Source: Dichetophora obliterata (taxonomy: Eukaryota > Arthropoda > Insecta > Diptera > Sciomyzidae). From it: 64,000 nt of DNA. Every line of letters starts with the position of its first letter. The first letter of the stretch is position 1. A program made the translations under genes and the position numbers. Under the pieces are notes generated by a model. It was given only the letters and a program-made list of their open reading frames with translations. It made no database searches and had not been told where the DNA came from. The stretch spans positions 84,538,970 through 84,602,969 of the forward strand of contig OY986436.1 of assembly GCA_963920525.1 (NCBI GenBank), given 5' to 3'. Below are positions 23,903 through 34,734 of this stretch, in pieces.

Positions 23903-24912
23903 AGACGCAGCTAAACGTCTTTCGTCGATTGGACTAGCATACGTTGGCACCATTAGATCCAACAAAAGGTGTCTTCCCAAAGAAGTGAAAAAAGACAGCA
24001 AACGGCCAGTGCTTTCATCTGTGTTCGGTTTCTATGATAACCTTGTATCACTGTGCAGCTACGTTCCAAAGAAGAACAAAGCAGTAAATCTACTATCCAC
24101 TGTGCACTAAACCGAGAAAGTTGAAGGCGTAGCAAAAAAACCGGAAGCTATATTATTTTACAATTCAACAAAGGCCGGCGTTGATACAATGGACTAAATG
24201 GTAACGCATTAGTCCACAAAACGGTCAACTAGACGTTGGCCATTAACATTTTTTTGCAACATGATATACGTCATGGGACCAGCCGCTTACATCATATGCA
24301 ATGAAAATACAGAAGGAACCAGAAAAGAGAAGCGACGAATGTTCTTGAACACGCTGAATAAACAATTGGTGATTGCTTATACTGAAAATCACATGAATGA
24401 CAACCATATTTTGGGACAAAATTTAACCCGTTTGGCTATTGAATCTTTCTTAGGAAGGCCATTGAATATTCCCAGCAACATGCTGCCTAATCAACAAAGC
24501 GGCCCTAGTACACTGAATTCCAGAAAAGATTGCAGAATTTGTGCCACGCAAGACGAAAAGCTGCGTTGGAAGATACGTTTTTACTGCACCAAATGCACTA
24601 ATCCTGTGTGCCAACAACATTCTAAAGTTGATTACACTTGTTTTTCATGCATTCCACAAAATTAATAAAAATTTTTTCACATTTAGGTAGCTACATATAT
24701 CAACAAATCAAAGTCTAAAGACAAAAATAATAAACGAACATATTTAGAAATTCAAAGTTACGGTACCCTTTTTGCCATACAAATGCATAAAAACATATAG
24801 GGGTCTGGCCAGGCATATGTGTTTGTTCGAAGGTTTCATAATATGTGTTTGACTGAGGGTTAAGAAATAAAATTTTGGGCTTAGGCCCACCACTACTCAG
24901 CCAGGAGCCTGT

Positions 24913-25397
24913 TTCTCTACAACAACTATCATCAGCGTGACAGCGTGATTTCGCGCTTCACACAGAAGCAGACGAAGAACAAGATTTATTTGAAGACCAA
25001 AGTGGTGAAAACACAGATTTTGTGCCCGAAGATGACGCCTCGGACATTGAATATGAATTGGAAATTGAAGCAAATGAAATATTCGACAGCGATGAAGAAT
25101 CCGAAGAAGAAAGTGAGAATGCACCAACTCAAGCTGCAGACGGTTTTTTGCTTGGAAAAGATGGTACCAAGTGGAGTACAGCTGAACCCGCTACAGTGAG
25201 ATTCCGCCAGCACAACATCATGCGTTTCAGAGGTGGACCAGAAACAAACCTGATCACTTCGCTTGAGGTGTTCAATCTTTTCTTTTCACCGAATATTACG
25301 GTCATCATCGTAACACAAACAAATCTATATGGAGAAATCTTTTCACCGAATATTACGGTCATCATCGTAACACAAACAAATCTATATGGAGAAAAAG
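24913..25397 (+). pseudogene. piggyBac-like fragment, copy 3
   Basis: This matches copy 2 from its 'acaacaactatcatcagc' segment through the acidic N-terminal region to the NLYGE stretch, with very few differences. It lacks both termini and everything beyond the N-terminal third. Where copy 2 reads GCG TTA it has GCG TGA, a stop. It carries 6 extra bases (gatgaa) in the acidic run, so it is not a direct duplicate of copy 2 as it stands. It starts only about 50 bp beyond the right TTAA of copy 2. It could be a separate truncated insertion or the product of rearrangement between two copies. Confidence 0.8.
25281..25394 (+). repeat. 57-bp exact tandem duplication in piggyBac fragment 3
   Basis: Positions 25281-25337 and 25338-25394 are two copies of a unit starting TCTTTTCACCGAATATTACG. 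The 57-bp period equals 19 codons, so the duplication keeps the frame. Copy 2 has the unit once. Confidence 0.9.
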
Positions 25398-25669
25398 TCG
25401 AAACTACAAGTTCACAAGCTCACAAGTTACAAGTGTATTTTCTACAAGTGCTTGTAAAACCTGTTTCTCAAACATGTTTAATAGTCTTGATATTTTTCTA
25501 CACTTGTAAAATTGTTCCTTATTCAGTTTTTGTCATCTGTTAAGAAACGGAGCTGCCAAATTGTATTTTTTTATTATTTAGAAACTTGAATATGCTGCGT
25601 GCTTTAAGAAACATTCAATGCTAGTAGTAGAATGTGAAACTAACGTGGAAAGAAACTTGTGTAAACCGA

Positions 25670-26165
25670 TTTTTGACGCGAATCTTTTTACGCCTCGTTT
25701 TGTGATTTGCTTGAGTGAAATCTCAAAAGTGACACTTTTTCCCTTATACTGTTTTCTTAGAATTGTTGTTGCTTTTTGCTTGCGTTAATTACAACAAGAG
25801 AATATAAAATTAAAAATATCTCTATGACAGCAATAAGAATCGAGCCCGCACCCTTTCGTTCAGCACGCTACCATCTTACACAAACATCTTTGTTATGTTA
25901 CGTGGTTCATTCAATATTAAGTTCATTCGAAATTAAAAAGAAGCTATGTTGCAGTATATGACAAGAATATATTAAAAGGATTGTGCATTAGATATCCTAC
26001 ATATAACGATATACGAATTCGTGAAGCTATGATGCAGATCTTCACGATGAAGATCTTAATTATCGATCAAAAGGATTCTGCATTCAAATCCAAGCAACAA
26101 AAGTAGCAAGGTTTTATTGAACTGGGCGAAAATTATCACTAAGTGCCAATTGCTTTTGGTGGAGA
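25670..26165 (-). repeat. tRNA-related dispersed repeat, copy A
   Basis: The segment from 'ttttacgcctcgttttgtga' to 'gccaattgcttttgg' recurs at 45545-46625. It contains a patch (about 25815-25880) that reads on the minus strand like a tRNA-type internal promoter. Copy B preserves that patch better. This suggests a SINE-like origin. The region has no coding potential. Confidence 0.65.
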
Positions 26166-26259
26166 TTTTAGATTTTGGTCAGTTTGTATTGTACTGCAAT
26201 TCACACGCTTGGATTGGGATGTTAATTGATATGTCACTTACATATACAAGGCAATCAAT

Positions 26260-26676
26260 AGTGGTATTCACGATCCGGAGCTCTTTGCGGAGCTCTTGTG
26301 CAAAAGCACAAAAAAGATCAACAAACTGTGAACACACCTCACACACAGACAAAATAAATTGAAAATGTTTTGACTTTAAGTGATGTGGAATTGAGTTTGC
26401 AACCAGGATGTTGTACCAAATTTTTGTGTTATGTTTAAAAATCGATGAAAACTTTTGATATTTTGTTACTTGTTATCTTTTTATTGTGTTATATTTTTAC
26501 TGGTGCTTCAATAATATTTATACAATAATTGAAATTCAGTGTTACGGGATATATTTAATTTACTGTTACTAGAAATGTACACAATTCACCATCATTTTGC
26601 TGTCAAAAATTACTAAGTCCAAAAAAGATCTTAAGAGTACACCAACAGAACTACATGGCGGATCGTGAATACCCCT
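26260..26676. mobile_element. 417-bp MITE with AGGGGTATTCAC-type ends, first of a pair
   Basis: The left end AGTGGTATTCACGATCCG and the right end, inverted AGGGGTATTCACGATCCG, match over 18 bases with one mismatch. AAT flanks both sides (26257-26259 and 26677-26679), a possible 3-bp target duplication. There is no coding sequence. Confidence 0.75.
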
Positions 26677-26708
26677 AATATATAACACGATGTGGACAAA
26701 AATGCAAT

Positions 26709-26955
26709 AGGAGTATTCGCGATTAAGTGCACTTAGCAGTGCATTTGAGGACTTCAGGACTTGTGTACTTTAAAAAAACTAAATACACGGACGTCAAAAA
26801 TCTGCACAAGTGTTTTTCTACTGTAGCCTTTAACGTAAGGGCTTGCACTCTTGTGCAATTTGACAGTTTCGATAGTGATGGTGGTATGTTCACGTAAACC
26901 TAATTGCACAGGTCCTCCACTGTACAGGCAAGTGCACTGAATAGTGAATACCCCT
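26709..26955. mobile_element. 247-bp MITE of the same terminal family, second of the pair
   Basis: The ends AGGAGTATTCGCGATTAAG and inverted AGGGGTATTCACTATTCAG continue into a shared 'tgcact'. AAT again flanks both sides (26706-26708, 26956-26958). It starts 32 bases after the first MITE ends. The interiors of the two are different. Confidence 0.75.
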
Positions 26956-27300
26956 AATGTTTCACATAAAAGAAACATGAGTTGTTTGTTTATCAAATCG
27001 TTGCGAAACAATTTTAACATGAAATATAGGAATAGAGACAATTTTGAATAATAAAATGTAATATATATTTTTGTAGTAAATGTGGAACAAATACTTTTTG
27101 TCACTACAGTTTTTGTTGGTCCTCTATTTCAAAAAAGAAAAATCTAGGGAAATGAAAACTGATAAGTGAATAGAAATACATAAATTAATTTTTTTTTTGT
27201 AGAGTTGCGTGTTAGATAAAAATAAAATTATATTTATGTATTTTATTTAAGATGTATTCACTTTCAAACGTATTCTTGTAACTTTCACTGTTGTTGCGCA

Positions 27301-27943
27301 CACGGAAAATTTTGCTAAGGTATTATAATTATAAACTGAAAAGCAAATTTTTACTTAAATCAAGCAAATATTTGCTAAATTATTATAAATTGGAATATTT
27401 GCTTATTATAAACTCAACGAGCAAATTTTTACTCAATTCAAGCAAATTTCTTCTAAACACACGAGCACACGTTTATTCTTAATGAAGAAAATTAGGCAAC
27501 GATTGGTTAACAACTGCGGTGGTCGAATGGATAAGCACTTACACTCACGCGGCCGAGGTTCAAATCTCCAGATGGTGGTAATTTTTCAATTTAGTAAAAT
27601 GTTAATAATTATTTCACTTCAAAAATATGCTCGATTTCAGCAAAAACTAATCAAAATTTGCTATTTCAATTTATAATAACTAAGCAAATACTAGCTTGAA
27701 TTAAGTAAAAATTTGCTTTTGCAGTTTATAATAACTAAAAAAATTTTGATTAAATTCAAGCAAATATTGAATTGAAAGCTTGAATTTAGTATAAAATTGC
27801 TTTTGCAGCTTATAATAACTAAGCAAAATTTTGATTAAATTCAAGCAAATATTTGCTTAGTTATTATAAACTGCAAAAGCAAATTTATACTTAATTCAAG
27901 CAAATATTTGCTTAGATATTTGCTTAGAACAGTTTTCTCCGTG
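27301..27943. mobile_element. AT-rich TIR element with many short palindromes and a tRNA-like insert
   Basis: The ends are CACGGAAAATTTTGCTAAGG and inverted CACGGAGAAAACTGTTC. The interior is dominated by repeats of 'agcaaatatttgct' and 'tataataactaagcaaa' in both orientations. At about 27515-27590 a different, GC-richer patch looks like a tRNA-type internal promoter (tggtcgaatggataagc, then gaggttcaaatctc). It is probably a SINE head inserted in the element. Confidence 0.65.
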
Positions 27944-29262
27944 TAGGCACAAAAAAATTCAAACACTTATTCAACAAATCGTCGCCGCGCCTACAAAAAT
28001 GGTTATGTGATTTTTGTTATTTTTTTTATTGCTTATTTTATTAACACTATCTATCGCCCGTATTTCTGCAATTTCCGTTTTTTTAGATCTGTTTTGGTTT
28101 AGAAGTGATCAAAACAGCTATGTTCTTGGAGTAGTAAAAACGCTCTGAAAAAATCAGTTTTTCTGCTTTCCTGAAAAGTTGCTGAAAAACACATTACCAT
28201 TTTTTTAGGCGCAGCAACGAAATGTTCTTAAGATATACAAGTTTTACCCACAATTTGAAAAATACCAATATGGCCACATTTATCAAGTGACAGATTTAAA
28301 AACAGCTGTTTGTGGCTTTTAAATTATTACATTATTTGGATTGAATTTTTCAGTTTATACAGTTCGGAGGATTGATATTTCTTTGTTTATCATTAAATTC
28401 CTGAAATGGCAACGAAAGAATTCCTTTTTGGTGCATTTTCGTACAAACAAACCAAAAACATAAAAGTCGCCGAGTGGCCAATAACATAAACTAACGCAAT
28501 TGTGCTAATCAATTTGACTTATAAGACCGGATAAAAAATCCACATATGTTCGAGACACTCTTTGGTTAAACATCAAACCTACGCCATTGGAATGTTTAAA
28601 AGTAGTCTTTGTCTCACAAATAATTAGATGCTCCTCTCACTTAATAGGTTCTTAATAGGAAGTTCTCTTAGAAACACCGAAAAAAGTCTGATATTTCTTA
28701 TTATAAACCGATTACATCATCGAGAAGGGTTAATACTAAGGTTTCCAAAGCATACTCTGATCTCGAAGAAGAAATGAAGCTAAAACGCTGCAAACTTAAG
28801 CTGCTGGTAGAAATTTTAGAAATAAAAAACTACAAAAAAATAGAAATTTTTGCGTTAGAGAAATCAATGAACGTTCAATTTTGACTGTTGACATTAACGA
28901 AATACGTGAAAAGAATGCTTTTTAGATTGCTTAATGCTTAAAGGATGAGGCTAGCCGTATCAATATATGGCTTATTTTGATTTAATTTCTTTCCCATTGT
29001 TAATTTGTTTTTAACAAGTTTTTACAAGTGCATTTGAAAATGACTAAAAAGCACACCATCCTTAAATTAAGTTTAGCGCATAGTTAAATTAAATTTGCTT
29101 CTCCTCAATTTAATTTAGTTTAACTTTAATTTAAGAATGTTTGCATTTAAAACACATGCCAAAGTACTTTCATATTTGAAACAAAGAACATTATAATAAA
29201 ATCAAATACATTTGCCACAAATGTCCGTTTAACGGTAATCGCACTATATCCCTTTGATTTTT
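27944..29262. other. unassigned sequence
   Basis: No gene is supported. A 37-codon stretch from the ATG at 28774 (MKLKRCKLKLLVEILEIKNY...) has the charged, coiled-coil look of the tail of a Myb/SANT-type transposon protein. It is far too short to assign. The rest is AT-rich. Confidence 0.35.
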
Positions 29263-29595
29263 TGGCTCAGTGTACAGGGCAATATTAGCTTTTTTGGCTC
29301 TCTAGAGCAGATTGGGCTTCTAGTACAGTTTTCTATCCAGTATAAGACCCAGGTATTTAGCTTGATCTGAGAAGATAAGTCTTGTGTTTCCCAGTTTAAG
29401 AGAACTAATTAGAGGCAAATTGTATTTTCTGGTGAAAACCACTAACTCAGTTTTGTTTGGGCTTACACTGAGTCCACAGCTGATAGCCCAGTTGACTAGA
29501 GTATTTAGGCATTTTTGAATAATGTCTCGAAAAGTATATATATATTTTCGATTGGTAACAATAGCAACGTCATCTAGTTCCAGTTTTACTAACAG
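29263..29595 (-). pseudogene. LINE reverse-transcriptase fragment
   Basis: Read on the minus strand from about 29590, the sequence gives DDVAIVTNRK (end of a YADD-type motif). It continues with LVNWAISCGLSVSPNKTELV, then QAKYLGLILDRKLY followed by TAG, and ERAKKANIAL after a second TAG. This is the part of the reverse transcriptase after the catalytic box, in the style of I/R1/LOA-group LINEs. It resembles the corresponding region of the LINE at 18.1-23.9 kb but differs at many residues, so it is another family. It is truncated on both sides. Confidence 0.8.
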
Positions 29596-29954
29596 TTAAC
29601 CGTTTTTTTCGCAATATTTTTTTTAGTCCCAGCATACAACGTAATACTGTGCCAAAGTTAAAATACCCCCTCAGCAATGTTTTACTATATTGGAAGTAGT
29701 GAATGTTTTATTACTTTAATGCGTCAGTTTGTTTTGGGAAGCGTTGTTGGTTTTCATTCGATTTTTCAATTATAAAATTCTGAGTATGTTTAAAACCTTA
29801 TGTCTAAAATATCTAGCCATTACATTAATTTTTGTGAAATTTATAAAGTTTTTAATATATATATAATTATTATATACTATTATATTATTTAGAAATTTGT
29901 TTAAGTATCGAATTTTAATTCATTAGATTAAATTACGTGTGTCATCGTGACGAC

Positions 29955-30112
29955 AGGCAGACAGACGGACATGGCTAAATCGACTCGGGAGGTGATGCTG
30001 ATCAAGAATGTATATACTCTTCTCTACCTACCACGCTTGCTTCTAAACGATACAAACGGAGTTACAAAGTTAATGTACTCCTTACGCAGTACGCGTGGTC
30101 AAAGCGTAGGAA
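29955..30112 (+). repeat. dispersed 'gacggacatgg' repeat, copy 1
   Basis: The block gacagacggacatggctaaa ... gtgatgctgatcaagaat ... acaaacggagttacaaagtt recurs at 49115-49260 and 49530-49650 on the same strand. It recurs inverted at 50745-50838 and 51718-51780. Similar blocks are common in fly genomes. It is non-coding, and I cannot name the parent element. Confidence 0.65.
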
Positions 30113-31416
30113 TTCGTTTTTATTAATTTCACCTCGAGCTTAACATTGCTCAGAGTTAATTTCGCCTTGGATCATATGAATGTATTATTTGTTGAAAATT
30201 CAATCGATATTTTGTTTCCATTGTAAATATAATAATTTGTTTGAAAACTATTCAAGATAAAGTAACCAGGCATTGATTGTTATACTAAAATGACAAACAG
30301 AACGCATTTTATGCTTACAACAACAACAACCGGCATTATACGTCAATTGCGTTAAATTGAGATGTCATAAATTGTTAAAAAGTGTCAAAGCAACATAAAA
30401 TGCTGTGTAGCAAGGCAATGACAATGCAAGAAATTGCAGTAGACTGCAACAACATTTGCAACAACATAGTAAAAATATCACAAGCATAAAAAATGCACAC
30501 CACTTCCGCAAAAAAAAAAGGATAATCGTTGAAATATAAAAAATGTTAAACTCGAACAAATACAGTCACAGAAGCATGACATGCAATACAATTGTTGCCT
30601 GTTGCCCCAACTATTGGGCCTTCACCAGTTCAACCTCCGCTCCTGTACGTCGCATTGATATGTGCGTTTAATTTGCATGACATGTGTCGATAGCTAAGCC
30701 CCACTGGTAGCAAATCAAATATTACCCCCACTAACCCATCTCACCATGCTCAGTCTGCTGCGTCGATTTGTTCGCCAGTCGGCCAACTCATGTTCGCTAC
30801 AAATGACGCTGTCCAACACTTTTTCCTCCTTTGTATCTATTTTTTTCCCTCATACCTTTTATGTTTTGTCTTCACACATTGTTACTATTAGCTGTGCTGC
30901 ATTCGCGGGTGCAACATGTTGCATTTGTGCGTTTGCCACCTTAAGTTTGCCACCTTTCCTTGTTGCCGTCATTGTTGTTGGTTTTGTTACTGCTGCTGCT
31001 GGTGCTGTTATTGCAGTATTTCATAAGCTTGTCGAGCCCCACCCCTCTAATACCTTGACCCTGCTCACCATAGAGCTGCTACATGTTATTGTTTCTACAT
31101 TAAACGCTGGCACCCGTTACGACATATGAATGGAGCAAAAAGTACGAAGTTGCATGTCTAAAAGTTTAGTTTTTTTACCTTTTGTTGTGATTTTATGAAT
31201 TGTGACAACCAACAAATACATACAATGCAATCGGTGCAACCTTAAGCCAGAAATTAACCTGTTGGCCACGCACCGTGTACGAACGCATTTAACACATAAG
31301 CGACTAGAACAAAGCGTACTCGTACTCAATTCGAATTATTTGGTGCACATGGAGAAAATAGTAATAAAGTTTAAAAAAACTCTCCCACAATTGAAACACA
31401 ACGCTTGTTTTCTTCA
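30113..31416. other. unassigned sequence, possibly host single-copy DNA
   Basis: The stretch 30580-31130 is less AT-rich than its surroundings and contains a 127-codon frame at 30746-31129 (+). That frame is hydrophobic, with runs of Cys, Ala and Val from pyrimidine-rich DNA, and has no recognised domain. I do not call it a gene. Short gtt/gct microsatellite runs lie near 30970-31010, and caa runs near 30315. Confidence 0.35.
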
Positions 31417-34265
31417 GGCTAACGAGCACCAACAATTTTTATCGGAATCTTTTAAAACATAAAAAAACTTCATTTAACAAAAATTTAGTGTAACCCTTAG
31501 AGCCTGTTTTGGAAAAAATCATTTTAATGAATATTAATTTATTTACAATTTTTAATCGAAATATTTTTCATAGTAGCCACAAAAATTTAAAATTTTTTAG
31601 ATTTTGTAACTTTATTTAGATTTTATAACTTTTCCTTATTTTATAAAAAATTTTAAACCTACCTCTTTAAAACAAGGAATAGCTGGATAGTTGAAAAGTA
31701 ACGTAGGGCTTGTGATTGAATTAAATAAATAAACATATTGCTATGAAAAAGTTTTAACAGAAGAAACATTACTAGTTACATGCATTACATATATTCAAGA
31801 ACTAGCTGGAACCCGGTGCGTTGCTGCCACGCCCCCGTTGCCAAACTTCCATAAAATGTTATCAGTGAACCTGAATTGGGTTGATCTAAATTTGGGTTGA
31901 ATGAGAGGTGCCACGCCCCTTTGTTTAACTCCCATAAAATTTCATTAGTGAAACGGCATGTGTAAATCGTGGTAGAATAATGAATTCTTAGGCTATAACT
32001 TCAAAGCTATTCGATATCGCAAATCGCATATTTGGGTTGTATGGGAGGTGCCACGCCCCCTGAATGGCGTGTGTAAATTGTGGTAGAATACCGAATTCCG
32101 AGGCTGTGCGAGCTGTAGCTGAAAAGCTATTCGATATCGCAAATTATGGGAGGTTGCCACACCATACGTCCATAAAATGTTATCAGTAAAACGACATGTG
32201 CAAATTGTGCTCGAATACCGAGGCTGTGGAGGTCTATAACTCCAAAGCTATTCGATATCGCAAATTCTGGTTGCAAGGGAGGAGCCACGCCCCTTGTACA
32301 ACGCCCATAAAATGTTATCAGTAAAACAGCACGTGTAAATTGTCGTCGAATACTGAATTCCGGGGCTGTGTGAATTATAACGCAAAAGCTATTCAAAATA
32401 TTAAATGTGGGTTTTAAGGGAGGTGTCACGCTCCCTTTCCCAACGCCCATAAAGTTTTATCAGTAAAACGGCACGTGTAAATTGTGGTCGAAAACCCAAT
32501 TCCATGGCTGTGCGAACTATAACTCAAAAGCTATTCGATATCTCAAATTTGGGATGTTTGGGAGGTGCCACGCCCCCTTGTCCAACACCATAAAATGTTA
32601 TCAGTTAAACTTAATGTGTAAATTGAGTTCGAATATTAAATTCCGAGCCTGTGCGGTCTGTAACTAAAAAGCTATTCGATATCGCAAATTTGGGTTGTAT
32701 GAGAGTGCCACGCCCCCTTGTCCAACGCCCATTTTTTCTTTCTGTAAAAAACGTTTGTAGACTATTACAAACATTTTAAAAAAGTTAGCCAAATTGGCGC
32801 AGGCGTTCTGCGATTTTAGGTATATATAAAAAATTGGGCGTAAAATTGGGAGTGGTCAATTTTTCTTCAGTAAAAACTTAAAATGGATTACTACGAACAT
32901 TTAAAAAATAAATTAGCCAAATCGGTGTAGCCGTTTTCCGATTTTAGATAAATAAAAAAGTGGGCGTAAAAGTGGGCGTGGTCAATTTTTCTTTCCGTAA
33001 AAACCTAAGTTGGACTATTACGAACATTTTAAAAAAATATCCAAATCGGTCCAGCCGTTCTCAACTGATGCAATTACCAACGAACGACATTTGATTTTTA
33101 TTTATATAGATATCAAAACAGTGGGCGCAAAAGTGGGCGTGGTCAATTTTTCTTTCAGTAAACACTTAAATTGGATTACTACGAACATTTGAAAAAAAAA
33201 TTATCCAAATCGGTCCAGCCGTTTTCCGATTTTAGATAAATTGAAAAAAGTGGGCGCAAAAGTGGGCGTGGTCAATTTTTCTTTCCGACAAAACTTAAAT
33301 TGGATTACTATGAACATTAAAAAAAAAATTATCTACATCGGTCCAGCCGTTTTCCGATTTTAGATAAATCAAAAAAAGTGGGCGCAAAGTGGGCGTGGTC
33401 AATTTTTCTTTCCGTAAAAACCTAAGTTGGACTATTACGAACATTTTAAAAAAAAAATTATCCAAATCAGTTCAGCTGTTCTCAACTGATGCAATTACCA
33501 ACGAACGACATTTGATTTTTATTTATATAGATTTATTCAGTTTTTTACAAGTAATGCATAATATTTCCTTAAATAAAAATCACGTTTCAAAGTATATATT
33601 TGTTTTTTTTTATAACACTAAGAAAAAGCATACAGCATTTACCTCGATGTGTCTTGCGTCTTACTCCTTCACTGCTTTTAGTAGTTGTTATGGATAATCA
33701 GGTAGTAGAGTGAAATTTATACATCTCCCAAGTATCTTTAAAGTTTCAATGCAAAGACTCTACAGCCTGCTCATTGAAAAATCTAAAATATTTTCCAACT
33801 TTATCGCAGAACTCATTTACATGGAAAAAAACACAATGAACTTTTGGTCTGATTGAGATATTCAAATGGCAGTAACTTTTTTTATTTGTAAATGCATTGT
33901 AAAAAATTGATTAGAATCTTAAATATATGTGCATATTATAGCTTCTTTTGTTCTTTAAAATTTTTTCATAGCAATTTGTTTATTTATTTAAAACTATCCT
34001 TTACCCCCTACATTAATTAAGGTAGGTTTAAAATTGTTCACAAAATAAAGAAAAGTTATAAAATCTATGTTATGAAAAAGTTTTGAAGATTTTGTATCTA
34101 CTATGAAAAATAATTCGATTCAAGTAAATAATTTAATATTCATTGAAATATTTCTTTTTCAAAAATGGATCTAATGCTTACGCTTAAATTTTGTGAAATG
34201 AAGTTTATTTATGTTTTAAAATATTCCGGTGAAAAATTGTTGGTGCTCGCTAGCCACTTTTAAAA
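31417..34265. mobile_element. element with ~330-bp terminal inverted repeats, hosting a Helitron
   Basis: The left arm, about 31419-31775 (gctaacgagcaccaacaatt ... attgctatgaaaaagtttta), recurs inverted at about 33935-34250 (taaaattttttcatagcaat ... aattgttggtgctcgctagc). The arms differ by mismatches and small indels. Between them lie the 1.7-kb Helitron and about 400 bp of non-coding DNA. Minus the Helitron, the element is about 1.1 kb and has no transposase. Confidence 0.75.
31802..33531 (-). mobile_element. non-autonomous Helitron with internal tandem arrays
   Basis: On the minus strand it starts A|TCTATATAAATAAAAATC (33531) and ends GGTTCCAGCTAG|T (31802). This is the TC...CTAG arrangement inserted between A and T that defines Helitrons. 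The half proximal to 31802 holds about seven units of roughly 140 bp, each with a 'gggaggtgccacgcccc' core near 31905, 32044, 32147, 32277, 32417, 32559 and 32698. The other half holds four or five units of about 125 bp built around 'agtgggcgtggtcaattttt'. A terminal-like block of about 50 bp occurs twice (near 33061-33110 and 33481-33531). It may be a tandem partial copy. No rep/helicase is present. Confidence 0.75.
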
Positions 34266-34734
34266 ATCATTCATGCCTACTGTGCATTATATTGAACTGC
34301 TTGTTCGATCATGATCTATAGTAAATTAGATATGTGAAATTATGCAAGAATGCAACTATTTCAAAACAAATGGCATTTGGTTCGTGATTTTCGATAATTT
34401 CGAAAATAAAGACCAATTTATTTAGTCTGTTTAAAACTTATTAAAGGAAACAAGCGATATCTATCATTATTTTTAAATTATGGAAAAAGAGATGATATTA
34501 GGAAATGACCGCCATGACACAGATCATAAGTTTGTGAATTTTCATGAAGTATTTGCAAGAGTTATGATTAAAGAAACTTTTTGGACCTCGATAGTACCTA
34601 TTGTAAACATCTTTATATGATATATCATGCCAGCTAAAAAATATAAAAATAAACTGGCCATTTCAGCCCTTGGAAGGACTTTGACCTAGCTTCTATTGAT
34701 CAATTGTGTTGTGCGTGTTATTAAATGTTTGATC
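34266..34734. other. unassigned AT-rich sequence
   Basis: No gene or repeat boundary recognised between the inverted-repeat element and the SINE. Confidence 0.4.

Larger units (their letters stand above)
16325..24664 (+). pseudogene. piggyBac-like transposase, copy 2, in three pieces
   Basis: Piece 1 (16325-16412) begins MAEDLEFVYNTRLRTG. Piece 2 (17230-18119) continues in frame after the hAT-type insertion. It gives an acidic N-terminus, then VTIDEQLFPYHGRTKF (first D) in a different frame after a shift near 17815. Piece 3 (23912-24664) resumes after the LINE with family sequence, GVDTMD (third D), then C-terminal zinc-binding residues (CRIC, CTKC, C..H, C..C). Compared with copy 1, about 30 residues are missing near 17670 and about 20 more before the first D. 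The second catalytic aspartate is replaced: IIANNFFTT has N (AAT at 18091-18093) where the family has D. Stops follow the third-D motif. The element is dead by several independent lesions. Confidence 0.85.
15800..24863 (+). mobile_element. piggyBac-like transposon, copy 2, with both TTAA ends
   Basis: The left end is TTAA (15800-15803) then CCCTTGGACAAGCACATG. The right end is inverted: CCCTCAGTCAAACACAT before TTAA (24860-24863). A 35-bp subterminal block at 15995-16029 is repeated inverted at 24796-24830 with no mismatch. It contains the palindromic core ATGCCTGGCCAGAC. Of the 9.06 kb, about 6.6 kb is later insertion: a hAT-type element at 16413-17221 and a LINE at 18120-23896. The target duplication and the restored inverted repeat on the outside both confirm the boundaries. 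Confidence 0.9.
14794..24898. mobile_element. inverted-repeat element hosting piggyBac copy 2
   Basis: The left arm, about 14794-14895 (gagtagtgggcct ... ttgaggcattttgaaattgt), recurs inverted in two pieces, 15735-15803 and 24864-24898. The two pieces become one continuous arm when the piggyBac-like element is removed at its TTAA. Without insertions the element is about 1.05 kb. Its interior has no transposase, so it is non-autonomous. The outermost shared bases are around GAGTAGTGG. I could not define a target duplication. Confidence 0.75.

Noticed and set aside
30746..31129. 127-codon hydrophobic frame that could pass for a membrane protein
   Set aside because: Hydrophobicity arises from pyrimidine-rich, microsatellite-like DNA. 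No signal of codon bias, conservation or domain structure can be seen.
31802..33531. Possible CRISPR-like or satellite array
   Set aside because: Units are ~125-140 bp, diverged, without unique spacers, and lie inside Helitron ends in a eukaryotic context.
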